From: Chryseobacterium indologenes
Lineage (GTDB): Bacteria > Bacteroidota > Bacteroidia > Flavobacteriales > Weeksellaceae
NCBI GenBank assembly: GCA_002439165.1
Contig: DJTE01000036.1
Span: forward strand, 671 to 36,402
Length of the DNA: 35,732 nt
Direction of reading: 5' to 3'
The position numbers and the translations under genes are program-made. Under the pieces are notes generated by a model. That model saw only the letters and a list, made by a program, of their open reading frames with translations. It made no database searches and was not told the origin of the DNA. Below, piece by piece: positions 1-7,472 of this stretch; positions within the stretch are counted from its first letter, which is position 1, and every line of letters starts with the position of its first letter.

Positions 1-56
1 GTTCCTAATATGATGGCTCCAATAGTTAAGGCTGTGATTACGATTTGTTTTTTCAT
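1..56 (-). CDS. Secreted surface protein, N-terminus only (cut by window edge)
   Basis: The minus strand opens with an ATG at 56 and encodes MKKQIVITALTIGAIILGT before the window ends. This is a lysine-rich start followed by a hydrophobic core, as in a Sec signal peptide. It closely resembles the signal peptide of the complete gene at 260-802 (MKKQVFIAALSLGVIALGT), so the two are probably tandem paralogs. The spacer between them holds a hairpin, so they may be separate transcription units. The mature part lies outside the window and its function cannot be judged. Confidence 0.6.
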   Translation of the reverse strand, partial: MKKQIVITALTIGAIILG

Positions 57-201
57 GATGGTAATATTTATTGTTATTTTTTACTTAATTGTTATCTTTT
101 GTATACTGCAAATTTATAGTGGTGCTAAAAGTTTCCTTGTAGTGGAAAAAGGAAGTTCATGTAGTAAAATCACTACATGATTACTCATTGGGTTTAAACA
201 G

Positions 202-238
202 GAAAGCCCTCAATACTTTGACAGTATTGAGGGCTTTC
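202..238 (-). terminator. Strong hairpin between the two paralogous surface-protein genes
   Basis: A perfect 16-bp inverted repeat (202-217 and 223-238) encloses a 5-base loop. It lies 22 bases after the stop of the gene at 260-802. The T-rich flank is on the plus side (TTCTTATTT) and the minus-side tail is poor, so it may act mainly as an RNA-stabilising or attenuating hairpin rather than a classical T-tract terminator. Confidence 0.6.
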
Positions 239-259
239 TTATTTAAAATTGTTATTTAC

Positions 260-802
260 TTACAATGCAGTGGCAGTATAAGTTATTTTTTGGGTGTAAG
301 TTCCCTGTGGTTTTCCCAGAAGGACCTTAGATGCATTTTCCGCCGAAATGGAGTAGGCAATATTTAAAGACTGTTTGGTACCTAAGCTTGCATTACTCAC
401 CAGCACCTGATCAGTTGCAGATAAAGTGACCTCATTCAGGGTTCCCACCAGACTTCCGCCCGGTATTGCTTTTACCTGTAATACATCTACGGGAATTAAG
501 TTTGCACCGCTTACAAAGTGTGATCCTTCAGATTTTACTTTTACATCAAAATTTTTAGAGGAAATAATGACTAAACTGTTGGGAACGGTCACATTTTTTG
601 ATGAATTATAGTCTTTTGTGCTCCCATAATTAAAATCTACTGTGCCTTCTGAAGCAGCAGAGCCAATGTCCATTGCAATAACGTCCGATAAAATAATATT
701 TACTGATGTACTCACCTGCCCTGAATTTTGTGCCATAACCCGGTGGGTTCCTAAGGCAATTACTCCCAGAGACAGAGCAGCGATAAAGACTTGCTTTTTC
801 AT
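260..802 (-). CDS. Secreted beta-sandwich surface protein (adhesin/fimbrial-like, 180 aa)
   Basis: The protein has a clear Sec signal peptide (residues 1-24, ending VMA before QN). The rest is a Ser/Thr/Val/Ile-rich chain with alternating polar and hydrophobic residues and no catalytic motif. It contains no cysteine and ends GTYTQKITYTATAL, the kind of final beta strand seen in Ig-like or fimbrial sandwich proteins such as DUF4402-type domains. I infer an exported structural or adhesive surface component; the family assignment is a guess from composition and strand pattern. A paralog starts 204 bases downstream, and the promoter at 853-884 fits the ATG at 802. Confidence 0.6.
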   Translation of the reverse strand: MKKQVFIAALSLGVIALGTHRVMAQNSGQVSTSVNIILSDVIAMDIGSAASEGTVDFNYGSTKDYNSSKNVTVPNSLVIISSKNFDVKVKSEGSHFVSGANLIPVDVLQVKAIPGGSLVGTLNEVTLSATDQVLVSNASLGTKQSLNIAYSISAENASKVLLGKPQGTYTQKITYTATAL

Positions 803-852
803 GATTAATAAATTTAAAGAGGTGTAATAATATTGTCATTCAGAACTCACTA

Positions 853-884
853 TAAATCTAATAACATTATCTGACATTACCAAA
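853..884 (-). promoter_or_regulatory. Candidate Bacteroidota promoter for the surface-protein gene
   Basis: On the minus strand a TTTG (884-881) is followed after 20 bases by TAGATTTA (860-853), a 7 of 8 match to the TAnnTTTG -7 box. The -33/-7 spacing fits the known Bacteroidota arrangement. The start codon is about 50 bases downstream. Confidence 0.4.
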
Positions 885-1107
885 GCCTTTTTCATCATTG
901 ATTAAGCATTGTTAATTCTGACCGGATTTTCATTAAATCTGCCGGAAAATTCACAAAGGGCGATGATCTATACCGTTTTTAGCCAACATACACCGACAAG
1001 AATCAGAGTTTGGGGTAAGCAAAGTTTAAAAATAATGGACCGTCAGTTGCTTTTTTCCGGTTTAATGAAGCCTTCTGGAAAATTATTAGCAGTATCAAAG
1101 AACACAA
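885..1107. other. Intergenic stretch without recognised features
   Basis: Between the promoter of the surface-protein gene and the terminator of the DUF2911 gene I see no convincing gene, RNA or repeat. A 70-codon plus-strand frame at 909-1121 has no recognisable sequence and runs into the terminator hairpin, so I do not treat it as a gene. Confidence 0.5.
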
Positions 1108-1131
1108 AAAATCCCGTATGAACGGGATTTT
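1108..1131 (-). terminator. Intrinsic terminator after the DUF2911 gene
   Basis: A perfect 10-bp stem (1108-1117 and 1122-1131) has a 4-base loop. Read on the minus strand it runs into a T tract (TTTTTTG). It lies 20 bases past the stop of the gene at 1152-1670 and ends the leftward transcript. Confidence 0.75.
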
Positions 1132-1151
1132 GATTTCTTCTATTTTAAAAC

Positions 1152-1670
1152 TTACCTGATCTCCACAGGAACTGAGATTTTATCCCAATCCATAGTGAAT
1201 CCATTACTGTTTATTTTATAAACCAAAGTTTCCTGTGTTGCCGGTAAAGCTTTTGTTTTTACATCAACACGTAAAGCATCCTTAGCCTGTTCGTACTTAT
1301 AAGCACCCCATTGTTTGGGCTCTTTGTTGAAAATAGCCGTCCAGGTTCCGCTTTGTTTAGGGATCAGGAAAAAACTGTATTTACCTGCAGGCAGTTTTTT
1401 ACCCTGAACGGTAATATCTTTATCTGTTTCGAAAGTCGTTGCTTCATTGGCACCCGCACGCCAGACTTTATCATAAGCTTCCAAACCGCCCCAGATGGTA
1501 CGCCCTTTTACAGAAGGGCTGCTGTAAGCTATTGTAATGGTTGCATCTTTAATTTTTCCCGTTGCAGTAGCGGGAGGGCTGGCAGGTTTTTTAGTGTCCT
1601 GTGCAAAGGCATTCAGGGAGACTGTCATTGTTGCAACTAGGACGGCAGCAGATTTCATGATGGATTTCAT
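1152..1670 (-). CDS. DUF2911 family secreted protein (172 aa)
   Basis: The protein begins with a signal peptide (residues 1-23, ending NAFA before QD). It carries the hallmark DUF2911 segments: YSSPSVKGRTIWGGL, then YDKVWRAGANEATTFETD, GKKLPAGKYSFFLIP and FNKEPKQWGAY. The order and length match the family, which is common in Bacteroidota, exported and of unknown function. It starts only 37 bases after the symporter stop, so it may be the last gene of the PIG-L/symporter transcript before the terminator at 1108-1131. An in-frame ATG four codons later (MKSAAV) could also be the start; either leaves an intact signal peptide. Confidence 0.88.
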   Translation of the reverse strand: MKSIMKSAAVLVATMTVSLNAFAQDTKKPASPPATATGKIKDATITIAYSSPSVKGRTIWGGLEAYDKVWRAGANEATTFETDKDITVQGKKLPAGKYSFFLIPKQSGTWTAIFNKEPKQWGAYKYEQAKDALRVDVKTKALPATQETLVYKINSNGFTMDWDKISVPVEIR

Positions 1671-1707
1671 AATATTTTTGTTTTGTTTGTATGTTTACTT
1701 TGTTGTT

Positions 1708-3399
1708 TTACGAATTTACTGCTTTCGGCTTATAAAACAATAACCCGATTGCTGAAAATATAATAACCGCCGCTGCCCCGATTACATTAAGCCAAAGGAA
1801 AGAAACGATATCAAACTGATAAACGGCAATCACAGCAATTTCTGATAATATTGCAGCAATAAATACATTGGACCCGGTGATTTTTTTATAGTAAAATGCC
1901 ACCAGAAAAATTCCCAATATCGGGCCGTAGAAAAGAGAACCCAGTACATTCACCGCTTCAATAAGCGAACCCATCTGCGTGGCAAACATGGCAACCCCGA
2001 TTGAGAAAATCCCCCAGGCTAAAGTATGCAGGCGGCTGTACCTCAGTTCGGTTGCATCATCGGGAATATCTTTTCTGAATATCAGATGAACATCTTTTAA
2101 TGAGCAGGCGGCAAGGGAATTCAGTGCTGCCGAAATGGAACCCCAGCTGGCCAGGAAAATAACGGCAAACAGTAAACCGATCATCCCGACAGGTAAGGTA
2201 TTTTTTACGAAGTACAGGAAAATGTAATTGGTATCCGTTTTCTCCGCATTATAGTTTGATGTATTGATAGCCTCCTCTACCCTTCCGTGCAGTGCTTTTA
2301 CCTGGGTTTGCGTGTTTTTAAAATCCTGAATCGTTTTTTTGAGCCGGGGAGAGTTTTCTTCTTTCAACTTTAGAATTTCTTTGGATTCCGCATTGAATTT
2401 TATCTGTAAATCCTGATGCTCTTTTTCAAAAACCGCCGCCTGTTCAGGTTGTGTATCCTTCAGATACTGATAAGAGCGTTCGTTAAAGTAAATCGGAGCC
2501 GGTTTCAGAGAAAAGAAAGCGAAAAGCAAAGCACCGATCAGGAGAATCGCAAACTGCATCGGGATTTTCACCAATCCGTTCAGCAGCAGGCCCATTTTTG
2601 CATTGGTATTATCCTTTGCCGTAATATACCTCCCCACCTGGCTCTGGTCCGTACCAAAGTAAGAAAGCGCCAGGAAAAAACCGCCAATTAAGCCGCTCCA
2701 GATATTGTATTTGTCTTTCCAGTCGAAGTCTGTGGTGATTACATTGAGTTTTCCGGATTTACCCGCCAGATACAGCGCATCGTTAAAGCCAATTCCATCC
2801 GGCATATTCTGAATAAGCAGATATCCGGCAAAAGCCATGGTTCCCAGAATAATAAGAAACTGTAATTTCTGGGTATGAGCAATCGCTTTTGCTCCGCCAA
2901 CATAGGTATAGATCAACAGAATACCGCCTGTTAAAACATTCGTTAAATAAATATTCCAGTTTAAAACACTTGACAGGATGATACTCGGGGCATAAATGCT
3001 GATTCCTGTTGATAATCCTCTGGAAAAAAGAAAAAGCAGTGAAGTGAGCACCCTTGTTTTCCTGTCAAAACGGTTTTCCAGGTATTCATAGGCCGTATAA
3101 ACATTTAAACGCTGAAAAATCGGGATGAAAGTGATGCAGATCACAATCATGGCCAAAGGCAGGCCAAAGTAATACTGAACGAAGCGCATACCATCCGTAT
3201 AAGCCTGGCCCGGTGCCGAAAGAAATGTAATAGCACTTGCCTGCGTAGCCATAATACCTAAAAGCACAATGTACCAGGGCATTTTATTATCTGCTTTCAG
3301 GTAAGATTCGTTGCTTTTCTGGCCACGACCGATGAATACGCCATAAGCCACCACTGCAACAAGTGTAAAAATAAGAACTGTCCAATCTGTATTACTCAT
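1708..3399 (-). CDS. Sodium:solute symporter, SSS family (563 aa)
   Basis: This is a polytopic membrane protein of the SSS (LeuT-fold) family, which imports a solute with Na+. Seen directly: an N-terminal first helix, the loop SNESYLKADNKMPWY, the second-helix motif MATQASAITFLSAPGQAY, the family signature region NVYTAYEYLENRFDRKTR, and further hydrophobic segments to the C-terminus. The solute cannot be read from the sequence; the sugar or sialic-acid side of the family is possible. Its ATG overlaps the TGA of the 34-codon gene upstream (ATGA), which implies translational coupling. A charged, heptad-like insertion at about residues 307-385 (rich in E, K, L, Q) is unusual for an SSS loop. Coexpression with a PIG-L deacetylase suggests uptake of a sugar-derived product. 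Confidence 0.88.
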   Translation of the reverse strand: MSNTDWTVLIFTLVAVVAYGVFIGRGQKSNESYLKADNKMPWYIVLLGIMATQASAITFLSAPGQAYTDGMRFVQYYFGLPLAMIVICITFIPIFQRLNVYTAYEYLENRFDRKTRVLTSLLFLFSRGLSTGISIYAPSIILSSVLNWNIYLTNVLTGGILLIYTYVGGAKAIAHTQKLQFLIILGTMAFAGYLLIQNMPDGIGFNDALYLAGKSGKLNVITTDFDWKDKYNIWSGLIGGFFLALSYFGTDQSQVGRYITAKDNTNAKMGLLLNGLVKIPMQFAILLIGALLFAFFSLKPAPIYFNERSYQYLKDTQPEQAAVFEKEHQDLQIKFNAESKEILKLKEENSPRLKKTIQDFKNTQTQVKALHGRVEEAINTSNYNAEKTDTNYIFLYFVKNTLPVGMIGLLFAVIFLASWGSISAALNSLAACSLKDVHLIFRKDIPDDATELRYSRLHTLAWGIFSIGVAMFATQMGSLIEAVNVLGSLFYGPILGIFLVAFYYKKITGSNVFIAAILSEIAVIAVYQFDIVSFLWLNVIGAAAVIIFSAIGLLFYKPKAVNS

Positions 3400-3500
3400 G
3401 CCCAGAATTTAGTAAACCAATAATAAAATGCGATCTGTAATACTAATGCAACGGCTAATAGTATGTACCAGGTATTCCAGTTTTTAAGTTGCTTGTTCAT
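3396..3500 (-). CDS. 34-residue single-pass membrane miniprotein in the deacetylase/symporter operon
   Basis: A short gene lies exactly between the PIG-L and symporter genes. Its ATG overlaps the PIG-L stop as TGATG (3498-3502), and its TGA overlaps the symporter start as ATGA (3396-3399). The product is a polar, tryptophan-containing N-terminus (MNKQLKNWNTWY), then one hydrophobic helix of about 20 residues (ILLAVALVLQIAFYYW), then FTKFWA. Overlap at both ends without a lost base argues that it is translated. Small partner subunits are known for some transporters; by inference this one may assist the symporter. I do not recognise a named family. Confidence 0.72.
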   Translation of the reverse strand: MNKQLKNWNTWYILLAVALVLQIAFYYWFTKFWA

Positions 3501-6004
3501 CAGTTTTTCTCTGCAGATAAAAAGTTAAAAAATAAACGCGCCGCCCCCAAATTTCCCGCAGGCAATTGTCTGAAAAAGGCCAACGGCGTATAAATAAAAT
3601 TACCTTTTCCGTATTTAGCATATAAAGTAGATCCCTTCAGGGGCTCTTCATCCGTATCGTGCATTTCAAAAAGCGGTTCGTAGGCCGCATCCCATTGGGC
3701 AGGGAAATAGGCACCACGCTCCTGTACCCAACCTTTAAAATCATCCGCAGTAATTCTGTTTGGAAAGTTCAGTAATTTATGATTGGGATTTAAAAAGGTA
3801 ACGGCAGCATTTTCTTCGGTCACCCGCTTATTGGCAATACTGAAACTGTACATTCCCAATTGGTCAACGGTGGTATCCTGGTTGGTATTATACTGCATCA
3901 CCAGATTACCTCCGGCTTTTACATAAGACCATAAAAAAGGCATCCAGCGGCCCAGCTTCTTCTCTGTGTTGTTGGCCCGGACACCAAGTACAATGGCATC
4001 ATATTGTGCCAGCCTGTTCTGACTGCCGTTTCCACCGGATTTATCTATACTGCCATAAAAATCTCCGTCTTTCAGGACATCTACCTGAATACCTGCAATG
4101 CGCAGGAACTCCGGAATAAAGTCGCCTGCCCCTTCTATATACCCCACTTTTTTAACCTTCGCCTGAATATCGCCTTTCATTACGGTTACTGTGGCAGGTG
4201 CAAAATATTGTAAGGAAGGTAAATGCGGATACTGAATTAATACCTGTTTTTTAGTATAGGTAACTCCATCTGCAACAAAGCCGGCATCCAATGTCAAACG
4301 GGATGAATGTATTGAGGCAAGCTTGGTCTTTGGAATAACGTAATCGATAGTAGTATCTTTTCCGTTGAGCGAACTTATACTAGCGCTACCCAACCGTTCT
4401 CCGTTATACATCAGGTTGAGAACACCGTTACTGTACTGTCTGCCGGAATTGACTTTAACATTTAAACTCAAATGTAAATCTTCATTGTCTCTGGCTACAT
4501 AAAGCGGCTGTGCAAATTTCAGTTCCAGTGCAGGAACAATACGCAGAGCTTCTACCACATCACCACGCACCGGGTCTAATTTCTTGAAAGATAAAGGAAG
4601 TTTAACCTGAAATTTTTCCGAACCGATTTTTAAACCGACCAAGACATTCAGTGGCGATTCTGCCTCGGGCAAACCGATTAAAGTATCATTCGGGACAGAG
4701 AAGGTTGCTGCGTCCGTAGCCGGTTTTGACAGCCAGTAAGGTTCTGTGAGTGCTGCATCTGCAGGAATCTGAATATCATGCTGAATGGTGATTAAAGAGT
4801 CTTTTGACAGCTTTCTGCTGACGTTTTCTGACTGATTTAACCATTTTACATTTTCTAAAACCACAGGATCTGCAGCTCTTGAAATCAGATTTAACCTGAA
4901 TTTGTAATGATCTCCGGCAACCGCTTCAGCCTGATCGGTAACTACCTCGCCCATAAATCCGGCACAGCTTAAAATGATATGGTCAAGAGATTTAATTTTA
5001 TCTTTTTTCAGGTCTGCATCTTTTAGTGCCATTACTTTTTTCCGCAAAGCAAGCAAAGCAGGTAAACTGAGGCCGGGATTATTGAAATTGAAAGCGGAAA
5101 TAATCTGATCTAATGACTGGTCTATATCAGCGTTTCCCTGCGAAGTCCAGGTTTTAGTTACTCCGTCAAAAAGGGTTGTTTTTGCAGGTTCGCCAATAAC
5201 GTGGGCAAAATATTCAGTTCTGATCCCGGCTACCGACTGTGTTCCCGCCCCCTGGCTTTTATGTAAGCTTCTGCTTAATCCTGCCAGTTCACCATAGCCC
5301 ATTCCCAGTTGCGCATCATATTGCCCAACGGTAACTTTCAGTTGATTTTCAGCGGTAGTATTCACCCCGCCAAAGCGGAAAGTATTCCACAATACGCGTT
5401 TGGGCTGCCATACATTCACATATTTCAGTTGTTCCGGGAAGGCATTTTTATCTCCTGCCAGCTTAAAAGCTTTTTCTGCAACCACTGCCGAAGCCGCATG
5501 CTGTCCGTGGCCTGCCGCAGCATTAGGAGGAAAGCGACAAATGATAACATCCGGACGGAATTGACGGATTACCCAGACTACATCTGCTGTAATACTGTCT
5601 GCATTCCATTGTTTAAACGTATCGGTAGTATTTTTAGAGAATCCGAAATCAATAGCACGGGTAAAAAACTGTTGGGCACCATCTAACTTTCTTGCTTCTA
5701 AAAGCTCATGCGTTCTGATTAGACCCAATGCAGCCCCCTGCTCTGTTCCTAATAAATTCTGACCGCCATCCCCTCTGGTTAAGGACAAATAGCCCGTTTC
5801 TATATTTTGCCCGTTGATTAACCATGACAGCAATCCCGTATTCTCATCATCAGGATGAGCCGCAAGGTATAAAACTTTAGGGAGATGTTTAAGTGTTTTG
5901 AGTTCACGGTAAATTTCAGATGATTTGGAGGGCCGGACCTGCTGGGCCGAACAAAAAACCGTATAAAAGCCAAGAATAAATACAGTACTTACTTTTTTGA
6001 ACAT
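3500..6004 (-). CDS. Secreted PIG-L/LmbE family zinc deacetylase, large multidomain form (834 aa)
   Basis: PIG-L enzymes are Zn2+-dependent N-deacetylases of sugar-linked N-acetylglucosamine. A signal peptide (residues 1-20, ending CSA before QQ) places it in the periplasm or outside. The LmbE domain has the metal/catalytic motif AHPDDE at 49-54 and a second ligand region HGQH at 166-169, so the active site appears complete. Beyond about residue 260 the protein goes well past the usual size of a stand-alone PIG-L domain, with beta-rich modules and a C-terminal part like a glutamine-amidotransferase-like/ThuA fold (around residues 630-830). Such long secreted forms are typical of Bacteroidota. 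It is first in a coupled cluster with the 34-residue protein and the SSS symporter. The natural substrate is not known. Confidence 0.85.
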   Translation of the reverse strand: MFKKVSTVFILGFYTVFCSAQQVRPSKSSEIYRELKTLKHLPKVLYLAAHPDDENTGLLSWLINGQNIETGYLSLTRGDGGQNLLGTEQGAALGLIRTHELLEARKLDGAQQFFTRAIDFGFSKNTTDTFKQWNADSITADVVWVIRQFRPDVIICRFPPNAAAGHGQHAASAVVAEKAFKLAGDKNAFPEQLKYVNVWQPKRVLWNTFRFGGVNTTAENQLKVTVGQYDAQLGMGYGELAGLSRSLHKSQGAGTQSVAGIRTEYFAHVIGEPAKTTLFDGVTKTWTSQGNADIDQSLDQIISAFNFNNPGLSLPALLALRKKVMALKDADLKKDKIKSLDHIILSCAGFMGEVVTDQAEAVAGDHYKFRLNLISRAADPVVLENVKWLNQSENVSRKLSKDSLITIQHDIQIPADAALTEPYWLSKPATDAATFSVPNDTLIGLPEAESPLNVLVGLKIGSEKFQVKLPLSFKKLDPVRGDVVEALRIVPALELKFAQPLYVARDNEDLHLSLNVKVNSGRQYSNGVLNLMYNGERLGSASISSLNGKDTTIDYVIPKTKLASIHSSRLTLDAGFVADGVTYTKKQVLIQYPHLPSLQYFAPATVTVMKGDIQAKVKKVGYIEGAGDFIPEFLRIAGIQVDVLKDGDFYGSIDKSGGNGSQNRLAQYDAIVLGVRANNTEKKLGRWMPFLWSYVKAGGNLVMQYNTNQDTTVDQLGMYSFSIANKRVTEENAAVTFLNPNHKLLNFPNRITADDFKGWVQERGAYFPAQWDAAYEPLFEMHDTDEEPLKGSTLYAKYGKGNFIYTPLAFFRQLPAGNLGAARLFFNFLSAEKN

Positions 6005-6023
6005 TTAATTTTACTTTGCAGAG

Positions 6024-6031
6024 CAAATATA
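6024..6031 (-). promoter_or_regulatory. Candidate -7 box for the PIG-L operon
   Basis: The minus strand reads TATATTTG, a perfect TAnnTTTG -7 element, about 20 bases upstream of the ATG at 6004. No clear TTTG lies at the -33 distance. The leader would be short. Confidence 0.45.
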
Positions 6032-6467
6032 AGTAAATCATCTTTCTTTCAGCTTTAAAAGAATAAGACTGTGAATTTCTCAAAAAAACTGTTTATTTTT
6101 TATTAAACCACAAAATTCTTCACATTTAAGTTCAAATAAGCTGAAGAGCCTGTTTAAATTGTATTTGAAAAAAATGTATATATGATTATCAAGCTTTTGT
6201 CTCTCCTGTATGATTGAAAATTTTTGCCACGGATGCATGATTTTTTTATGTTTCCCACAGAATCCACAGATGTTTGTGAATATTTTCTCCCGCTGATTTT
6301 GCAGATGACGAAGATTTTATGGGTATACTAAACCTTATATTTAAAACTTATGCATATTAAAAATTTATAAGATCTGATCTGATAATTCCCTAAAGATCTC
6401 AGATTATTATGGGTAAAAAATCTGTTTAATCAGCAAGAATTTAAAACCATAAAATGTAAACAGACTC
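6032..6467. repeat. Gene-free spacer with degenerate GCAGATT-type intergenic repeat
   Basis: No gene is visible here. The segment at about 6226-6315 (gccacggatg, cccacagaatccacagatg, gctgattttgcagatgacg) belongs to the same degenerate repeat family as 12174-12210, 33885-34058 and 34563-34779. The remainder, to about 6425, is AT-rich and holds weaker traces such as AAAAAATCTGTTTAATCAGC, close to the AAAAAATCTGCTCAATCTGC core of the two right-hand copies. Confidence 0.45.
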
Positions 6468-7196
6468 TTATGTTTTTCTCACTGTATTCTGCGTAAGATA
6501 GATATAATTGAACATGCAGAATGTTGCTGCCGCCCCGAAAGTATGCCATAAAAAGTGTGTTCCGAAACTAAACCATTCCCATTTATCAGCAATTCGGAAA
6601 GTGAGTGCAAGCACAAACGACAATAAAGCAAGGCCTACCCATTGGCCGGCCTTCCACTTTGTATAGATCAAATACCTTAATACCGAAAAAAGCACAAATG
6701 AAGCCATAACTGCATAGTTGATGTTGATAAAGAGAGAGGTATTATCTGTAAAAATCCAAATTCTCAACGCAAACATCAATATGAGATATACGATAACCAT
6801 TAAAGCAGCATAATACCACGTGGTGCTGCGGGCTACAAAATAAAATCCGGCAGACAGGCAGAGCAACATAATGGGCATCCAATCCATCATGATGAATACC
6901 GCCCACTGTCTGAATGAATGATAAACAGTTCCCCCTATGGCACCAATATATAATAAGATTAAGCAGTAGGTTAAAAAAGGATATGCTTTAAAATTCCCTT
7001 TCATTTTAACGGTCCAGAAAATGGCTAAAGCCAAAAACAGCAGAGCAGTTACTGCATTGAACGGTTCAGGGAAAAACTGAGCCATATCTGTTTCCTTATA
7101 CAACATGCCTCCGTCCGGAGGTATTGGGTTTATTGGCATTGTCTTTTTTTTATCATATTTTACAGGTATGCTTGGGTCCCGATATTCCGCTGCCAT
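6468..7196 (-). CDS. Seven-helix membrane protein, CREST/alkaline-ceramidase-like (242 aa)
   Basis: About 45 N-terminal residues precede a chain of roughly seven hydrophobic helices. Two conserved-looking patches resemble the metal site of the CREST superfamily (alkaline ceramidases, PAQR, Per1): HSFRQWAVFIMMDWMPI, with a His and an Asp one to two helices apart, and HFLWHTFGA near the end, an HxxxH pair. This suggests a membrane-embedded Zn-dependent hydrolase, perhaps acting on lipid amides; this is inference from motif spacing. The polar N-terminus up to MLYKETDMAQFF may include an over-long start, with in-frame Met codons at residues 20, 31 and 38. It is separated from the kinase gene upstream by 276 bases. 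Confidence 0.55.
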   Translation of the reverse strand: MAAEYRDPSIPVKYDKKKTMPINPIPPDGGMLYKETDMAQFFPEPFNAVTALLFLALAIFWTVKMKGNFKAYPFLTYCLILLYIGAIGGTVYHSFRQWAVFIMMDWMPIMLLCLSAGFYFVARSTTWYYAALMVIVYLILMFALRIWIFTDNTSLFININYAVMASFVLFSVLRYLIYTKWKAGQWVGLALLSFVLALTFRIADKWEWFSFGTHFLWHTFGAAATFCMFNYIYLTQNTVRKT

Positions 7197-7472
7197 ATCA
7201 TTTATATCAGAGATATTTATGATAAATTACTTAAAAAAGCCTAATATATATTTATTAAAGATACAACTTCGTCTTTAAATTGATCAGGAATTTCACCTCC
7301 ATGAGAATATACCGGGCTATTCTGTTGCTTCTCTCTCTTTTAACCTTTCAACAGCTTTCCTGCCATTCCCGGGTAAGCCCGCCCATGTCCTTCTTTTAAT
7401 AATTGGTGTTCTATCTTTTCCGGAATCAGTTCACCGTCTTCAGCGGTCAGAAGCAATATGGTTTCTGTTTTT
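7197..7472 (-). other. Spacer with a coding-like minus-strand remnant
   Basis: The region between the kinase stop and the next start has no annotated gene. On the minus strand a frame from about 7470 to a TAA at 7340-7342 reads as plausible protein (TILLLTAEDGELIPEK then HQLLKEGHGRAYPGMAGKLL) but has no in-frame start codon. It could be the tail of a lost gene or chance. No T-tract terminator is obvious after the kinase. Confidence 0.25.
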
